The notes beneath the pieces are model-generated. The model ran no database searches and had not been told where the DNA came from. It was given only the letters and a program-made list of their open reading frames with translations. Positions 46,982 through 58,920 of a DNA stretch of 64,000 nt are shown piece by piece; the stretch's first letter is position 1; each line of letters begins with the position of its first letter. The stretch covers positions 38,437,732 to 38,501,731 of the forward strand of contig CM059572.1 of NCBI GenBank assembly GCA_030386875.1, written 5' to 3'. The stretch is from Morinoia aosen. Lineage: Eukaryota > Arthropoda > Malacostraca > Amphipoda > Talitridae. Made by a program: the position numbers and the translations under genes.

Positions 46982-47232
46982 ATTAGAACTGTACTAAGTC
47001 TTAGAATAAAATATCTACAAAGAATCTTTTCACTCCATAAAACCTTTCGGAGACCAGCTCCATCCTCAGTCATTCAGTAAAATTTGGTGAAATGGACAAT
47101 GAATTTTCGCTGTTCCTTTGAAAAACATTTGCCTGAATGACTTACTGAGGATGGAGCTAGTCTCCGAAAGGTTTTATAGAGTGAATATATTCTTTGTGGA
47201 TATTTTATTCTAAGACCTGGTACGGTTCTAAT
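46982..47232. repeat. Palindrome with two hammerhead-like cores, inside the hAT-like element
   Basis: Arms 46982-47077 and 47133-47232 are about 90 percent complementary with a 55-bp loop. Each arm carries CTGAGGATGGAGCTNGTCTC then CGAAAG: 47145-47170 on plus, 47043-47069 on minus. The core is related to the one at 26410. Confidence 0.75.
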
Positions 47233-47654
47233 GGATATTAATATATCTTATGTGAGCAAAAAATCCATGCTGTTTTTTGAATGTTTTCGTTACGAAAGTC
47301 ATGAATAAAAAACACGGATATTAATATACTTCATTTCACCATAAACAACCATGCTGTTTTTTTGAAAAACATCTTTTTTACAGAAAAATCATGATTAAAA
47401 AATGTGGATATTAATATATTTTATGTGCCAAAAAAAACCATGCTGTTTTTTTTAAATCATATTTTCTTTACCATAAAATCATGACTAAAAAACATGGATA
47501 TTAATGACTTTTTGTGAAAAAAACATGGTTTAAATTGTCATGTTTTTTTGGTCAGATAAAATTTAATAACACAGGTTTTTTGTAAAAATATTTTTTTCAA
47601 AAGGCATGGTTTTTTGGTCACATAAAATAAATTAATATCCATGTTTTTTTTACA

Positions 47655-47930
47655 GATTAGATTAGTCATTACTTTTAGCCTCCCTACCCAGCCACAAATG
47701 CGATCCAAAGAGAGGAAGGAAGATTATGAAACAAGATCAAAGTTGAAGAAGACAGTAGTAGGTGCTGAAAAACAGGACAGCAGTGAACCGAAAAAAGGTG
47801 GTCCTCGACATAAAAAAAACTTTTATTTCGACAAAAAGGAGGCCTACCTAACTCTCAGCTTGGGCCCTCACATTGTCCCCCTGGGAGCGCTAGTACCCGT
47901 AGATACAATAATTGTATCCCCCTGAGAGGG
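47655..47930 (-). mobile_element. SINE-like retroposon copy with internal deletion, nested in the hAT-like element
   Basis: About 276 bp; the part from the CACCATTTAG block to the ATGAAACAAGAT block is missing. Duplications TG(T)nACA are at 47642-47654 and 47931-47945. It was inserted into the AT-rich element and is therefore younger than it. Confidence 0.82.
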
Positions 47931-48562
47931 TGTTTTTTTTTTACAAGGAAGTCGTGACCAAAAACTGAATAATAATAACTTTTTAATAAAAAAAAACATG
48001 TTTTAAAACAAACCATGATTTTTTTTTGGTAACATAAAATATGTTAATATCCATGATTTTAAGACACAATTTTTTATGAAAAATACATAAAATAAAACAG
48101 CATAGTTTTTTGGTCGCATAAAATATATTCATATCCAGGTCTTCCTATACATCATTGTTTGTAAAAAAAAAATTTTTAAAAAACAGCATGGGGTTTTTTA
48201 GGTCTCATAAATATATTCATGTTTTTTTAGTCATGATTTTTTAGTACAAAAATATTTTTTTGGTCTCATAAGTATATTATTCATGTTTTTTCAGTCATGA
48301 TTTTTTAGTAAAAAACAAGTTTTTTTTTTCAAAAACTACATGGGGCTTTTTAGGTCACATAAAATGTATTGTTTTTTAGACATGATTCTTTGTAAAATTA
48401 CAGCATGGTTATATTTGGTACCAGAAAATATATTAATATTCATTTTTATTAGTCAGAGTTTTTTTGTAAAAAAACAGCATATCTTTTTGGTCACCTAAAA
48501 TATATTAATATCTATGGTTTTTAGTTATTTTTTTGTAATGAAAACATAAAAAAGAAACCATG

Positions 48563-48828
48563 CAGTAAAAGTGGTGGCAGATAACCCACAATTACCTAGA
48601 AGAGTCTAAGAGGTACAGCAGGAGCCACAGAACTAATATTGATGGAGTCAAAATTCAGAGCTTATTATCTCTGCAAAGTCTGATTTTTTGGTCACATAAA
48701 AATAAAATCAGACATAGTAGAGCTAGTAAGCTCTGAATTTTGACTCCATCAATATAAGTTCTGTGGCTCCTGCTGTTCCTCTTAGACGCCTCTAGGTAAT
48801 TGTGGGTTATCTGCCACCACTTTTACTG
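48563..48828. repeat. Palindrome with 121-bp arms inside the hAT-like element
   Basis: Arms 48563-48683 and 48708-48828 are nearly perfectly complementary, starting CAGTAAAAGTGGTGGCAGAT and ending CACCACTTTTACTG. The 24-bp loop is a piece of the surrounding AT-rich repeat (TTTTTTGGTCACATAAAA). Confidence 0.8.
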
Positions 48829-49045
48829 TATGTTTTTTTTTGATGTTTTTATAACAATAAAATGACTAAAAAACATGGATATTAAAATATTATAGATGTG
48901 CAAAAAAAAACCAGACGTATACTTAACAAAATTTAGGTGTGCAAAAAAAAACAAAAAAACAAAAAAACACATAAAAAACACATTTTTTAGCAAAAAAAAA
49001 AACGCAATCAAATAAAACCGTTTCTTTTGCATCACTAGTTATTCC

Positions 49046-50279
49046 TAAAATAACAAGTGCTGCTGAACTTGTGCTGGGTAACAATCGAGCTAACTTCCAA
49101 GCTTTAAGATAAACACTAACGTATTAGTGATGTTATTGTAAATCGAATACTATAGCAAAACAACTAGGAAAAATTGCTTCATACTTCATGGCAGTCGCAG
49201 GTATGGTAGAAGTAAACAAAATTAGATGCCACAAACGGAAATGAGCTCCAGACACACTGGGCACCAACAGCTAACTTGAACAAAGAAACTCAAGCATGAA
49301 TTTCATCCTCTTTGAGCAGAGCTACACTCCGGGGTGGCAGCAAACGGAGTAGTGGCAATATTTAGCCTGGGCAGCAAAGTTTTGACTGGTGGAGAGAGAA
49401 ATTCTACATTAATACTTGAATATGAAAGGTGCTTGACAGACAACTGAACTGAAAATGATTCGCTCCACGTAATTTACAATTATTTGACATTCATTATAAT
49501 TTGACACGGTACCGAGTTTTCATAAGACCAGTTAGATCTTTCTCTATAAATTCTTACGTTATATTAAAATATGATGGGCAGTAGTGCGAGTTGTTTTTCA
49601 AAGGACGTAAATTGAACCTCATGCATTTTTGCCGTCACAGCTGTGTGCAGTTACAGACAAACCTACAAAACGGGTTTATTTAGGTGCAAACTAAAACAAT
49701 TTGTCCTAGTGTGTCAAACAACTCGTCTCCAGCATAAGCGCATCAAAAATAAAGTGCGGCCAGTGAAGCGAAACTTATCCTCTGCAACTGAAATGCTCTC
49801 GCAAAGTGCGAGACAGTAACGAGAGACACAAGCGGGCTCAGCAGAAATATTAATGCGGGATACCATTCGGTGCAGGTAACGTCATGCTTGTCTTCTATGG
49901 TTTTCGTTTGTGACTAATGAGCCCCAAATTCATCCAAGTACTGGAACAGAACGAAGCGATCAAACCCTATTAATTACATAGCAGTTTGTAATAAAGACAA
50001 TCTTCGATCGACACGAACATTTGACATTGATATCAAGAACCTGAAATGCTGGGCGAGAAGATGAGCTGATGCACAAGGCGAAAGATGAGCTAACGAGCAA
50101 AGATAAGTAATGAACAATAATGATCGGACTCGTGGACAGTGTGCGCAAGTTTTCACAACACTAATAGCGCGCTGATTTCGAATGGCACAACCAGGGCAAT
50201 TTCCTCACACCAATCTAGAGTCAAACGATGATACCCTTGCGAAGACAATTTCTATGGAGATTTAATAATAATATACTAC
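49046..50279. other. No supported gene
   Basis: AT-rich DNA. Nothing recognised. The same holds for 50643-51984 and 52092-52741. Confidence 0.5.
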
Positions 50280-50642
50280 GATTAGATTATAAGGTAGTTT
50301 AAGCCTCCCTAACCACCAAAAAGGTGTTCCCTAGTGAGGAAGGAAGAAGGTATCATCTAGTATGAAACTGGAGGAACGGGAAATCTATGCACAAGGTGTC
50401 CCCACAAGCTGCGCGTAGCAACAGAAGAATTCAAAGCAATTTATGGAATGAGTAAAATGTTTAAGACAGTAATAGATACAAAAAAACAGCAGTGAAGCAA
50501 AGAAGACGGTTCATAATAAACAAAAATGTTATGCTATTTAAACGAAATGAAGGTCTACTTAATCTTCAGCTGAAGTCTTCACATCTTCACCCTGAGAGCG
50601 CTAGTTACCGTAGATGTAATAATTGCATCTCCCTGAATGGAA
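50280..50642 (-). mobile_element. SINE-like retroposon copy
   Basis: Starts GATTAGATTATAAGGTAGTT and ends AATTGCATCTCCCTGAATGG. The centre is diverged and no clear duplication was found. Confidence 0.78.
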
Positions 50643-51984
50643 TGGTGCACCAGCATTAACGCACATTCCACAAGATCGCATGCTTATGCAACATACGCAA
50701 GAACAAAGAATTTATTGCACAATAAATACAAAGCGCCGTCGCTTAACCCAGTTGTTTTATTTGCCGCCAAAATGAGGCACGATCGACAGGGGCTGATACT
50801 CTTGCCACAGACATAAAAATTCTCTGAGACTCTCGAGCTTTCCACCTATGAGCTCATTTGAAAAATAGTGCAAATTAATTTTGAGACGACTTTCGTAAAT
50901 TAGCCGTACCTCGATTTGCTCCTCGGCGCTTGAGTATGGAAGGCCAGACGGAGTTGAGCGAACAGTTGGCTAATTAATTACTAGATGCTATAATGTATCT
51001 GCCAAGTGTTTTTCCCTTCTTCCAAGTGTATTTATTTGACATAGACTTTTCGTCGTGAATGTAAATGGTGGACGAGTTAAACCGAAGACAGAAAATTCTG
51101 TCTTACGCATCCGATTTGAAATTTAAACGAAACCAAACTACGGTAATAACTACCACAACAGACTTTTACTGCTTATCCCGTTAATGCACTCCAAACACTA
51201 ATCGATAAGGTACTGCTCGTTTCGATGCTCTGATTTTCACTGATCCGGACAATGACGAGATTGTACGGATCACTTTTCAGTGTCAATCAAGATGTCAGTA
51301 TTGATGGCCCAATTTTTATAAAATAAAGACATGAGTAAGGCAAGTAATAAAGACGTAAACAAAGCTCTAGGGCCATATCATGAGGGCAGATACGGCGAGC
51401 ATACAGGTGTGTTGGCGGGATAAGCAGTAAATGTGTGAGAACGGAAGCGATAACCCGCAATGCTAGCGCCACTCCAGCTCGCCCTATTGGCAGCAAACAC
51501 CGCGAGCCAACAAACTAAGCCTCCTTTCTTAATAGAAGTGTCGCTGATGAGAAATGAGTGCGGGTCCTGGCCCTTAATTACAGCCACCACCGGAATACAT
51601 GCTCAATACGAAGCTCACAGAAAGTTTGTGGTACATTCTCGAAACGGTGAAACTTAAGCGAAATATTTCACACTATCGACAAAAACGCCACTCACTGATA
51701 ACATTTTGATAATACGAATTAATTGAAATGGTCAACGTCTACGAGGTCTTCAGGCGCCCTGCACCGAAACTGACGAGTTGTCATTTGCAGAGACCAAGTC
51801 GACTAAGTTGGGTGTGATTAACTTAATGCGAGTACGTGGGAACATGGGAGAGAAACGGATACACGCACTTCCTAAATACAGGTTACGGCCATGAGAACTA
51901 AGACCAGTTACTCAGGAAAATATAAATAAAAGAGAAGGAAAGTTTACGCGAGTATGCGTCATCTGGTATTTATAATCGTGTGTT

Positions 51985-52091
51985 ATAACAAATCTACCTA
52001 AAGCGTAAGTAATCTTCAGCTTGGACCCTCACATTTCTTCCTAACGAGCATTAATTCACAAAGAGACAACAGTTGCATCCGTTGAGGAATT
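51985..52091 (-). mobile_element. SINE-like retroposon, head fragment
   Basis: Only the head-side 105 bp is recognisable (AATCTTCAGCTTGGACCCTC, CAACAGTTGCATCCGTTGAG). Confidence 0.65.
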
Positions 52092-52757
52092 ATGAAACAG
52101 GCGCAGAAAGTAAAACAAATGTTCATCGTAAATAAGTTCATCACGAAGGGGATAGTATGCAAAAAGACTGAATGAGGAATTAGACGAGTCATTCTTACAT
52201 CAGTAAATGAAAATTTAAGTTAAATTAAGCATTGCGGGATCGATTGTTTGACAGACCGCGCAGCCAGCAACGCCGACTCCTCTGACTACGACACCACGAC
52301 ACGAGGAGCGGCTATAGCCAGCGTCACTGACTAGGAAGGACACAATTGTCATACCTGTGTGAGCCAGGCCAGGGATTTCTAGATGTGTCGCTGCAGAGGT
52401 GCGTCAAGGCACCAAGACATAAAGGAGGGCCATTTCTGTCCGTAGCTCATCCCCTCCAGTAGAGGAATGAAGCAAACACGCGCAATTGCGAGCCCTGGCA
52501 CACGGCGAGCATGGGAATACAAGGAAAAGCTAAATATATTATTCATTTTTCACAGAAGCGCGCGCGATAATCCGCAAAAGCAAACGTCGCAGGCGCGAAA
52601 GAAGAGTTGATCCTAATGTCAACAATTGAACAGAAATAAATGCTGAACATCAGGGCCAGTCTCTGAGCGGAAATCTTCGAGAACAAGAACACAAGTGAAG
52701 AATTATTTTTTTAATTTAGAACAAGATCACATATAAAATATGAACAAACTAGTCAAT

Positions 52758-53125
52758 TATTATTATTATTATTATTATATAAGAAAGTTTTAGCCTCCCT
52801 TAATTGCACGACAAAGATGTTCTAAGAGAAGGAGGAGGAAGGCACCATTTAGTATGGAGTTGAGGGAACGCGGAATCTATGCACAAGGAGCACAGAAACA
52901 GGAAACTAAGAAAGAAGTTCATGAAACAAGAGAAAGTTGAAGAAGAAAGTAGTAGGTGCTGAAAAACAGGACAGCAGTGAACCGAAAAAAGATTGTCCGT
53001 AACAAAACAGAAACCTATTCTATTTCAACAAAAGAAAGCCTACCTAACCTTTAGCTCAGGCCCTCACATAGTCCCCCTGGGAGCGCTAATTCCCATAGAT
53101 ACAATACCTGTATCCCCCTGAGGGG
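52758..53125 (-). mobile_element. SINE-like retroposon copy, full length
   Basis: A perfect 15-bp duplication AACAAACTAGTCAAT is at 52743-52757 and 53126-53140. Tail (ATT)n on plus at 52757-52781. Very similar to the copy at 16522-16915, including TATATAAGAAAGTTTTAGCC, so the two belong to one recent subfamily. Confidence 0.9.
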
Positions 53126-53140
53126 AACAAACTAGTCAAT

Positions 53141-55675
53141 CTAATGAAAAACGTGAGAACATCATATAGGCAGTTTCTGAAAAACTGATAAGGAAGCAAA
53201 TAATCAGCCAGTGTGAGCAGTAAATTTGCAAAAAATTACAGTTCTATTGAAAGAAAACTTTTCCATTGAAAGGAAAAGGTGCAATGTTAGGGGAAAGTAG
53301 GATAAACATCGAGACACGTTGAAGCTTCTCATAATTATACGCTCATGCCCACTTGGTGAGCAGACATGGTGTACATCTGGGAATTACGAATATTGGCAGA
53401 TAGGACTGAGCTACGAACAATTCCCTGCATCACCCGCGCTATAAACATTTTTAGGCGAAGTTCTAGGATCAGAACATTTATAGGACGTTTTCGAAGTTTA
53501 CGGCAAAATACTGAAATATTTTAAACGAGACGAATGATTTTGCTACAGGAAAACTCGACATCACTCAAGCCTTTTAATTAAATCCGATAGTTTCGCGAGT
53601 GCCCAAGTTTCTTTGAAACACCGTGCAACTATTGAGCATTTTTACGGAATTTGAAGGTCCTCGCGCGTCCGACATTCATTTTTCAAGAAAAACGGGACTT
53701 GAGAATGGTGTTTTATGCTACTGAGATATGCAATGCATTCGAATTTCAGCTTTTCATCACAGTCGTCAGATTAGAAAACTGAAAGCAAGTACGAAAGCTC
53801 TGAATCGTGTTCAATGCTGGTCAAGGCCAAAGCGCACATTGTACACGAGCACAGCTGAAAGAGTAAAGGAACAGTAACCTGTTGTATGGAATGAAATAAA
53901 AGAGATCATTACATCAGCTACAAGGTATAATGCGAGATGGATAGCACAACGCTTCACTCCACCACAGGTGCGAGAGATTTCGCAATGATGTCATGAAATA
54001 CGAAAGTCTCAACGTGATCAACTCAACTGAACCAATAACTGTTGCATTTCGACGAGTTTTGAGTAGCTTTAAACAGCCGCAAAGAACTGGGAGTTCTCCA
54101 AGTTGAGAGATACGACGGGACCATCAACAAATCCGCTGGCATCGGAGCATTACGCATCGCACGACACTCAAGAATAACAATCGCGAGAATGTACACGAGA
54201 ACATAGAAAGAAATTAGGTCAACGCAGGAGACAGGCATTTTCTGTAGGCGTTTACGATTAGACCAATGATTGTTCAATGTCACGGCACCGAGCGTCCCCA
54301 GGCAGGGCGTATGGAGAGGTGTCCAAGGTTGTGCCTCGTTCACTGCATGTGAACAGATGTACATCAAGGAATTTAGAGTGAATGCATAGCTAGTAAACCT
54401 ATGATACTTTTTGTCATTTTTGCATGATTATTACACTACGAATATATCTTTATACCATTCCACCAAATTGGCGATATCACACAAGCTTATTATACTATTG
54501 CATACGAAAATCCGGTATTGATTAGGACAAAATGTAACTATTTTACCATCTTATAAACGGTAAATAATCTCATCGAGTAGCCTTGGTGACGGATAAGCTA
54601 GAGAGAGGGAAGGCCCATAAGCCACGGACTGGCGCGGTGTCGCGGGCAGGGTTCGATTGCTCGCGCCGACTAACGGTTCGGTCATGGGAGACGGGTACCA
54701 ATGCGATGAAGTCTTGCCTTTCTAATGTATAAATGAGCTAATGAGCGATAGAGCAGAAAGTGACATTACTTCTGTAAGTAATATCCTTCACTAGTGCACT
54801 GGCTACCCGTGATATTAGAGTGATAAGGCTAGAAAATATAAACAATACTAATTGATGTCATACGTCAAAGAATGACGATAAATACGTACCCACAACATCG
54901 ATAAACACTCAAGAACGAGTTCTACACGAATAACATTTCAAAAGATTACGTGCTCCAGTAATACCTTTCTTTTCACAGAGTTGCTGGAGAATAGACTTCA
55001 TACCTGAAGCATAATGGTGGCACTCTACGTGCAAGAGAATTAAAACATTTTCCCGCCATACTAAAGGCGAAGTAATTATTCCTCTAGTGTTAAAGTCTGC
55101 ACCCGCCCCGATCTTAACTCAGCCAAACCAATTGGAATGGAATTGTTGTGACTCTACCCACGACACATATATTAAAAAGATTTGATTGTTCGAAGGAGGA
55201 CGCTCCACTATTCGAATGGATCCAAAGCAGCCAGAGGAATATCGTGAGTCAATGACGGTTATCATCTCCGCGTCTATCCACTTCATTTCATCTTCGAAGA
55301 GGACACGGAAGAAGGGTGTCAACCGACCGAAGGGGGATTCCAAGACATCGCTACTAGAAGGTTTACTCTGTTGGGAAAGATTTAATTTTGGGAATTTAAC
55401 TAATTTATGTCCTTTTTTGTAATTGTGTGTTATAAATTTTGGTGCTCACTCAATGCTCACCTAAAATTTTGTTCGGTAAAATGTCTTTGCAAATCCCAGC
55501 GGCACAGAAGGGGTCTCTTCACCAAATGTTTGGTTAAAATAAATGTTAGGGGTAGGCGACCATTAGATGTGTGTTGTTTCAGGCGAGGTGGGTAGATTAC
55601 GCTATCAAGAATTTGACGGTGTAAGCAGTCCTCTAGGCCTCGGCAGAACCGCCTGTTGTGAGGGTTAATTGCACA
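53141..55675. other. No supported gene
   Basis: Apart from the GC-rich patch near 54650, nothing recognised. Confidence 0.5.
54620..54710 (+). other. GC-rich patch with a box-B-like motif
   Basis: GGTTCGATTGC occurs in a GC-rich stretch within AT-rich DNA. It resembles the Pol III box B (GGTTCGANNCC), but no matching box A or cloverleaf could be drawn, so this is not called a tRNA. Confidence 0.25.
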
Positions 55676-56847
55676 AGCCTGTTGCGATACAGAGAAGGGG
55701 TGGGTTTAGGACCCCCTTTCCATACGCTGAGGGAATTCCAACCCCCACACATGTTATAGTATTATCCTTTATGCTTGCGTACACCTGTATACCAGACATG
55801 GAGAATAAAAGAATTTGAAAGATTAAGACACATTTATTTTTGAGATGAACACGTGGATGAACACACAAGGCATGGGAAAGAAATGATTTGAAATGGCACA
55901 ATTGCGTTAATGAAAGTATGCACATTTCTACCGCCATAAAACTTTAAACACGACATGGCATAAATTTGATGCTTACCGATAATTCAAGTTACCAATACTC
56001 CTTCGTTGACAACAAATAGCGCATCCACACAATCGCGGGCTCCACAGCAACACAAGCATAATATTTACGATAATGACACATCACGATTTAACCTGAACTT
56101 GCAACATGGTGTCGAATTATATGAAGCGCCGCACCATTCACAACGTGAATTCGATCCTCGACTAAATAAACACAGGAAACCGATTGCCTATAATTATAAT
56201 TTATATGATTTTGCGCAACACTTTGGAAAGCACTTTTCTGGGCTCTCACATCCATAAAACACTCGCCCCTTTGATAATAAGTGATTCACTGATAGACATT
56301 CACTGCCGATGTGCTGTCGCTCACTGCTGATTTTCGTCGTCATTGCTGAGACTATCTCTGTTCTGGACTGCTCTCTCGCTGACGCGCTGCCGCGCTGCCG
56401 CGGTGCCTTCCCCGCTCCACCTTGACGCTGAAGTTCTGGTGCCGGGAATTACTTAAGAGTTTCGTTGTGCGCCAATTCACTGCAATTTTGTGCGTTGATC
56501 TTCTCCATGTTGGTGAACGAACTTGACTGTTGATACTCGCAACGTTAACAATTGCGTGGCCCCAAGTCTTGACGCTGAAGTTGCCTGTGAGTTCGTCCCC
56601 GAAGCAGAGATGTTTGAATGCTTCGTAGTTGACAACATTTACACTTGCCGATAACCGCTGCCTCGCCGCTGTGCTACGAATGCCTCCTGACGCACGTCAG
56701 TCCTTTGAAGCTTGCTGATACACTGGACGCCTCCTCTCGAAACTACGATGGTTAACTTTCACCTTAGATGTTGGATTTTGGCTGCTCATGTCGAAAATGT
56801 GCCGGCGGCGCTCTTCACTTGCAGTCAACACCGGACTTGGTATAATG

Positions 56848-56880
56848 CCGGGTAATACCGGCGTCTGCCGGTATTCCGGC
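56848..56880. repeat. Hairpin in the LTR upstream of the promoter
   Basis: AATACCGGC, loop GTCT, GCCGGTATT, extended by GCCGG/CCGGC with a one-base bulge. It lies about 120 bp upstream of the TATA box. Same at 63018-63050. Confidence 0.7.
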
Positions 56881-56964
56881 TGCAAAACCCCTCCTTGATT
56901 ATGCGTCTCTCTCTCGTAGCGTCACCGAGTCGAAAATTCCTCCCTACTCTTCATCTACCCTCCT

Positions 56965-56999
56965 TATAAGCGTTACGCTTCCTTCTTTCGAGATCAGTC
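56965..56999 (+). promoter_or_regulatory. LTR core promoter (TATA box and initiator)
   Basis: TATAAG at 56965-56970 lies 31 bp before the A of TCAGTC (56994-56999), the spacing and initiator typical of arthropod Pol II promoters. The right LTR has the same at 63135-63169. If used, R would start near 56996. Confidence 0.6.
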
Positions 57000-57452
57000 T
57001 CGAAGCTTCTATTCTACAGAGGCAGCATCTGCAACCTCATTGGCGGAATCCTTGCTTATTCTGACGTCTGGGACTCTCATTGGTGTGTTCTCAGACACAC
57101 CTTCTTGCGTCATTCCTTTGGCAAGCGGTGATTGGCTCAGGTCGTGCGGGCCTCTGTTACTCCGTCACGCCCGCCTCCTTGCTCTACAAAGCCTCGGCTT
57201 GTGTTGTGCCTGTGTATGTGTGCTTCGATGTGTGTTTGTGTTGTATGGACGCCTGGACCGTAGAAGTTTGGACGAAGCGCCAACCGCCTTGTGACACCTT
57301 GATATATGACATCCTGTTTCAAGCACTTGAGAGCGCTTGCACAAAGAACCGACCCTCGCCGACACGACACACAACACATTACAATGTTTGTAGCCCCGCA
57401 GAATGTTTACCCTTCTTTTAAAATGTTATAGCTTCACGGAATTTAGCCCAAA

Positions 57453-57458
57453 AATAAA
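57453..57458 (+). terminator. LTR polyadenylation signal
   Basis: AATAAA about 55 bp before the LTR end and 460 bp after the predicted start, giving a long R of about 480 bp and a short U5. The right LTR has the same at 63623-63628. Confidence 0.5.
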
Positions 57459-57511
57459 ATGTGATATGATTTTGCCAAATATATATGCCTTATTTATTCT
57501 ATTTCACCACA

Positions 57512-58203
57512 TATCCCCGCGCCCTTAACAAAATTTGAGCCGACGGTTCAAATTTTCCTATGACAATATCAAAGCATTGTAAGTTTCAAAATTTTCACTC
57601 GTTAATTTCAATTATGACCGTTACGTACCCCTTACGTTAAAAATTAGAAAATGTTCACCCCCATTTTTAAATCCCTTCGCTTTTCCCGACATGAAAATAT
57701 CCTTACATATCACCTCATGATTTACCTTCTTGCAACACACCTATGTTGACGCATTTAAAAATTCATTAATACCTGACACACACTAAATACTTGCAACGCA
57801 CATTTCTTATACACATTATTATAGAACGCAAGGAGAAAATAACACATCAAAGATAACGCATAAATCGGACAACATGAACGCACAAAGTAAAACACACACG
57901 ACATATTCTCGACTTGCCCTCGGCAAATTCATCGACATAGATAAACATATCAATTAGAGATCGAAAAATCGGCGAATTTGTTACAAGTAGAGACATCCTT
58001 TCAGCTTTCTCGGTTGCAATCCACCTAAAAACACAATCTCAAATGGAGGTAATTTTCCAACCTCAAGTTTTCTTCCTCATAATTATCATTTCATCCTGTG
58101 ATTCAACGTAGACGTTTTCCTTGCAACAAACTAGCTGTTGCTCCTCCTGCGCACCTAGGTACAGCTTGTGGTTGTTGTTCCTGTGACTTGCTGCTCCTCT
58201 TCG
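57512..58203. other. Internal region of LTR element, no gene
   Basis: Starts TATCCCCGCGCCCTTAACAA. No primer-binding site of the TGG type and no coding region recognised. Confidence 0.5.
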
Positions 58204-58275
58204 GCTTGCTACTGATCCTGGACTTGCTACTGATCCTGGGCTTGCTACTGATCCTGGGCTTGCTACTGATCCTGG
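58204..58275 (+). repeat. 18-bp tandem repeat, four units (inside the LTR element)
   Basis: Four copies of GCTTGCTACTGATCCTGG. A small open frame reads a leucine-rich six-residue repeat through it, which is a consequence of the repeat. Confidence 0.85.
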
Positions 58276-58920
58276 GGAGGGCCCCCTGCTGAGAATCGAA
58301 GTTACTGAAGCTTTTCCATAAAAAATTCATCCTTGGCGTCACGTGAATTCGTGGAAAATTCCGTAGATCCTCGTTGCGTCAATTCGCGGACAAATCCTGT
58401 AGATTACTGCGTCAATACGCGTTGGACTCCCACGTCGGAGCTCATAAGCTCTTTCATTGTAAACAAAAAAAAAAAGCACATTTACTTACGAAGACCTTCA
58501 GGTTTTGTTCTCAGTCAGCTTGTCGACTAGCATAACGTAAAACCCCCGAGGTTCGCGTTAATGGTTAATGATCTCCTTCCGAAAATACGCGTTTGATTGT
58601 CTAACATGGTTACTTGGTAATCGAGAGACAGCGCATTCCGTAAGAAATGTTTCCTCGGTTTCCTTCAAATCTGCCTTGAGTGAGGCGGATGTGAGCTACG
58701 CGAAGAATTCCTACATACATACATAAATATTTACTTTCGGTATCCTCAACCAACTCTAGACAAAGCCGAAATTCGTTCGACGGTGTTACTAATCAGTTGA
58801 ATCACCTAAATATTTCGAAGAAAATAAAACATTCTTGCTCATGACGTACGAACTAGCAGGAGAATTGCCTGGTGGGCCGAAATCCTGAATACGCATCAAT
58901 GAAAAAAAAACACATATACA

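Larger units (their letters stand above)
46291..49037. mobile_element. hAT-type AT-rich foldback element, 2.7 kb
   Basis: A perfect 8-bp duplication GTTATTCC is at 46283-46290 and 49038-49045. The ends are TAGAGATGTGACT and, on the other strand, TAGTGATGCAAAAG, which fit the hAT pattern (compare TAGGGATG of Ac). The left half (to about 47650) holds roughly 85-bp repeats with AACCATGCTGTTTTTTT and AACATGGATATTAATATATT. The right half (47950-48990) holds the same repeats inverted, so the whole element can fold back. A retroposon copy (47655-47930) and two palindromes are nested inside. No transposase. Confidence 0.8.
55680..57511 (+). repeat. Left LTR
   Basis: 1832 bp, TG...CA. It differs from the right LTR by A/T near 56017, C/A near 56087 and two instead of three GCTGCCGC units near 56390-56405. 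Everything else looked identical on reading through. Confidence 0.9.

Noticed and set aside
46291-49037. Simple AT microsatellite
   Set aside because: The target duplication, hAT-like ends and inverted organisation show a bounded element rather than simple sequence.
57040-57421. 84- and 113-codon open frames in the LTRs
   Set aside because: Overlapping frames in the LTR downstream of its promoter, duplicated only because the LTR is duplicated; no retroviral domain.
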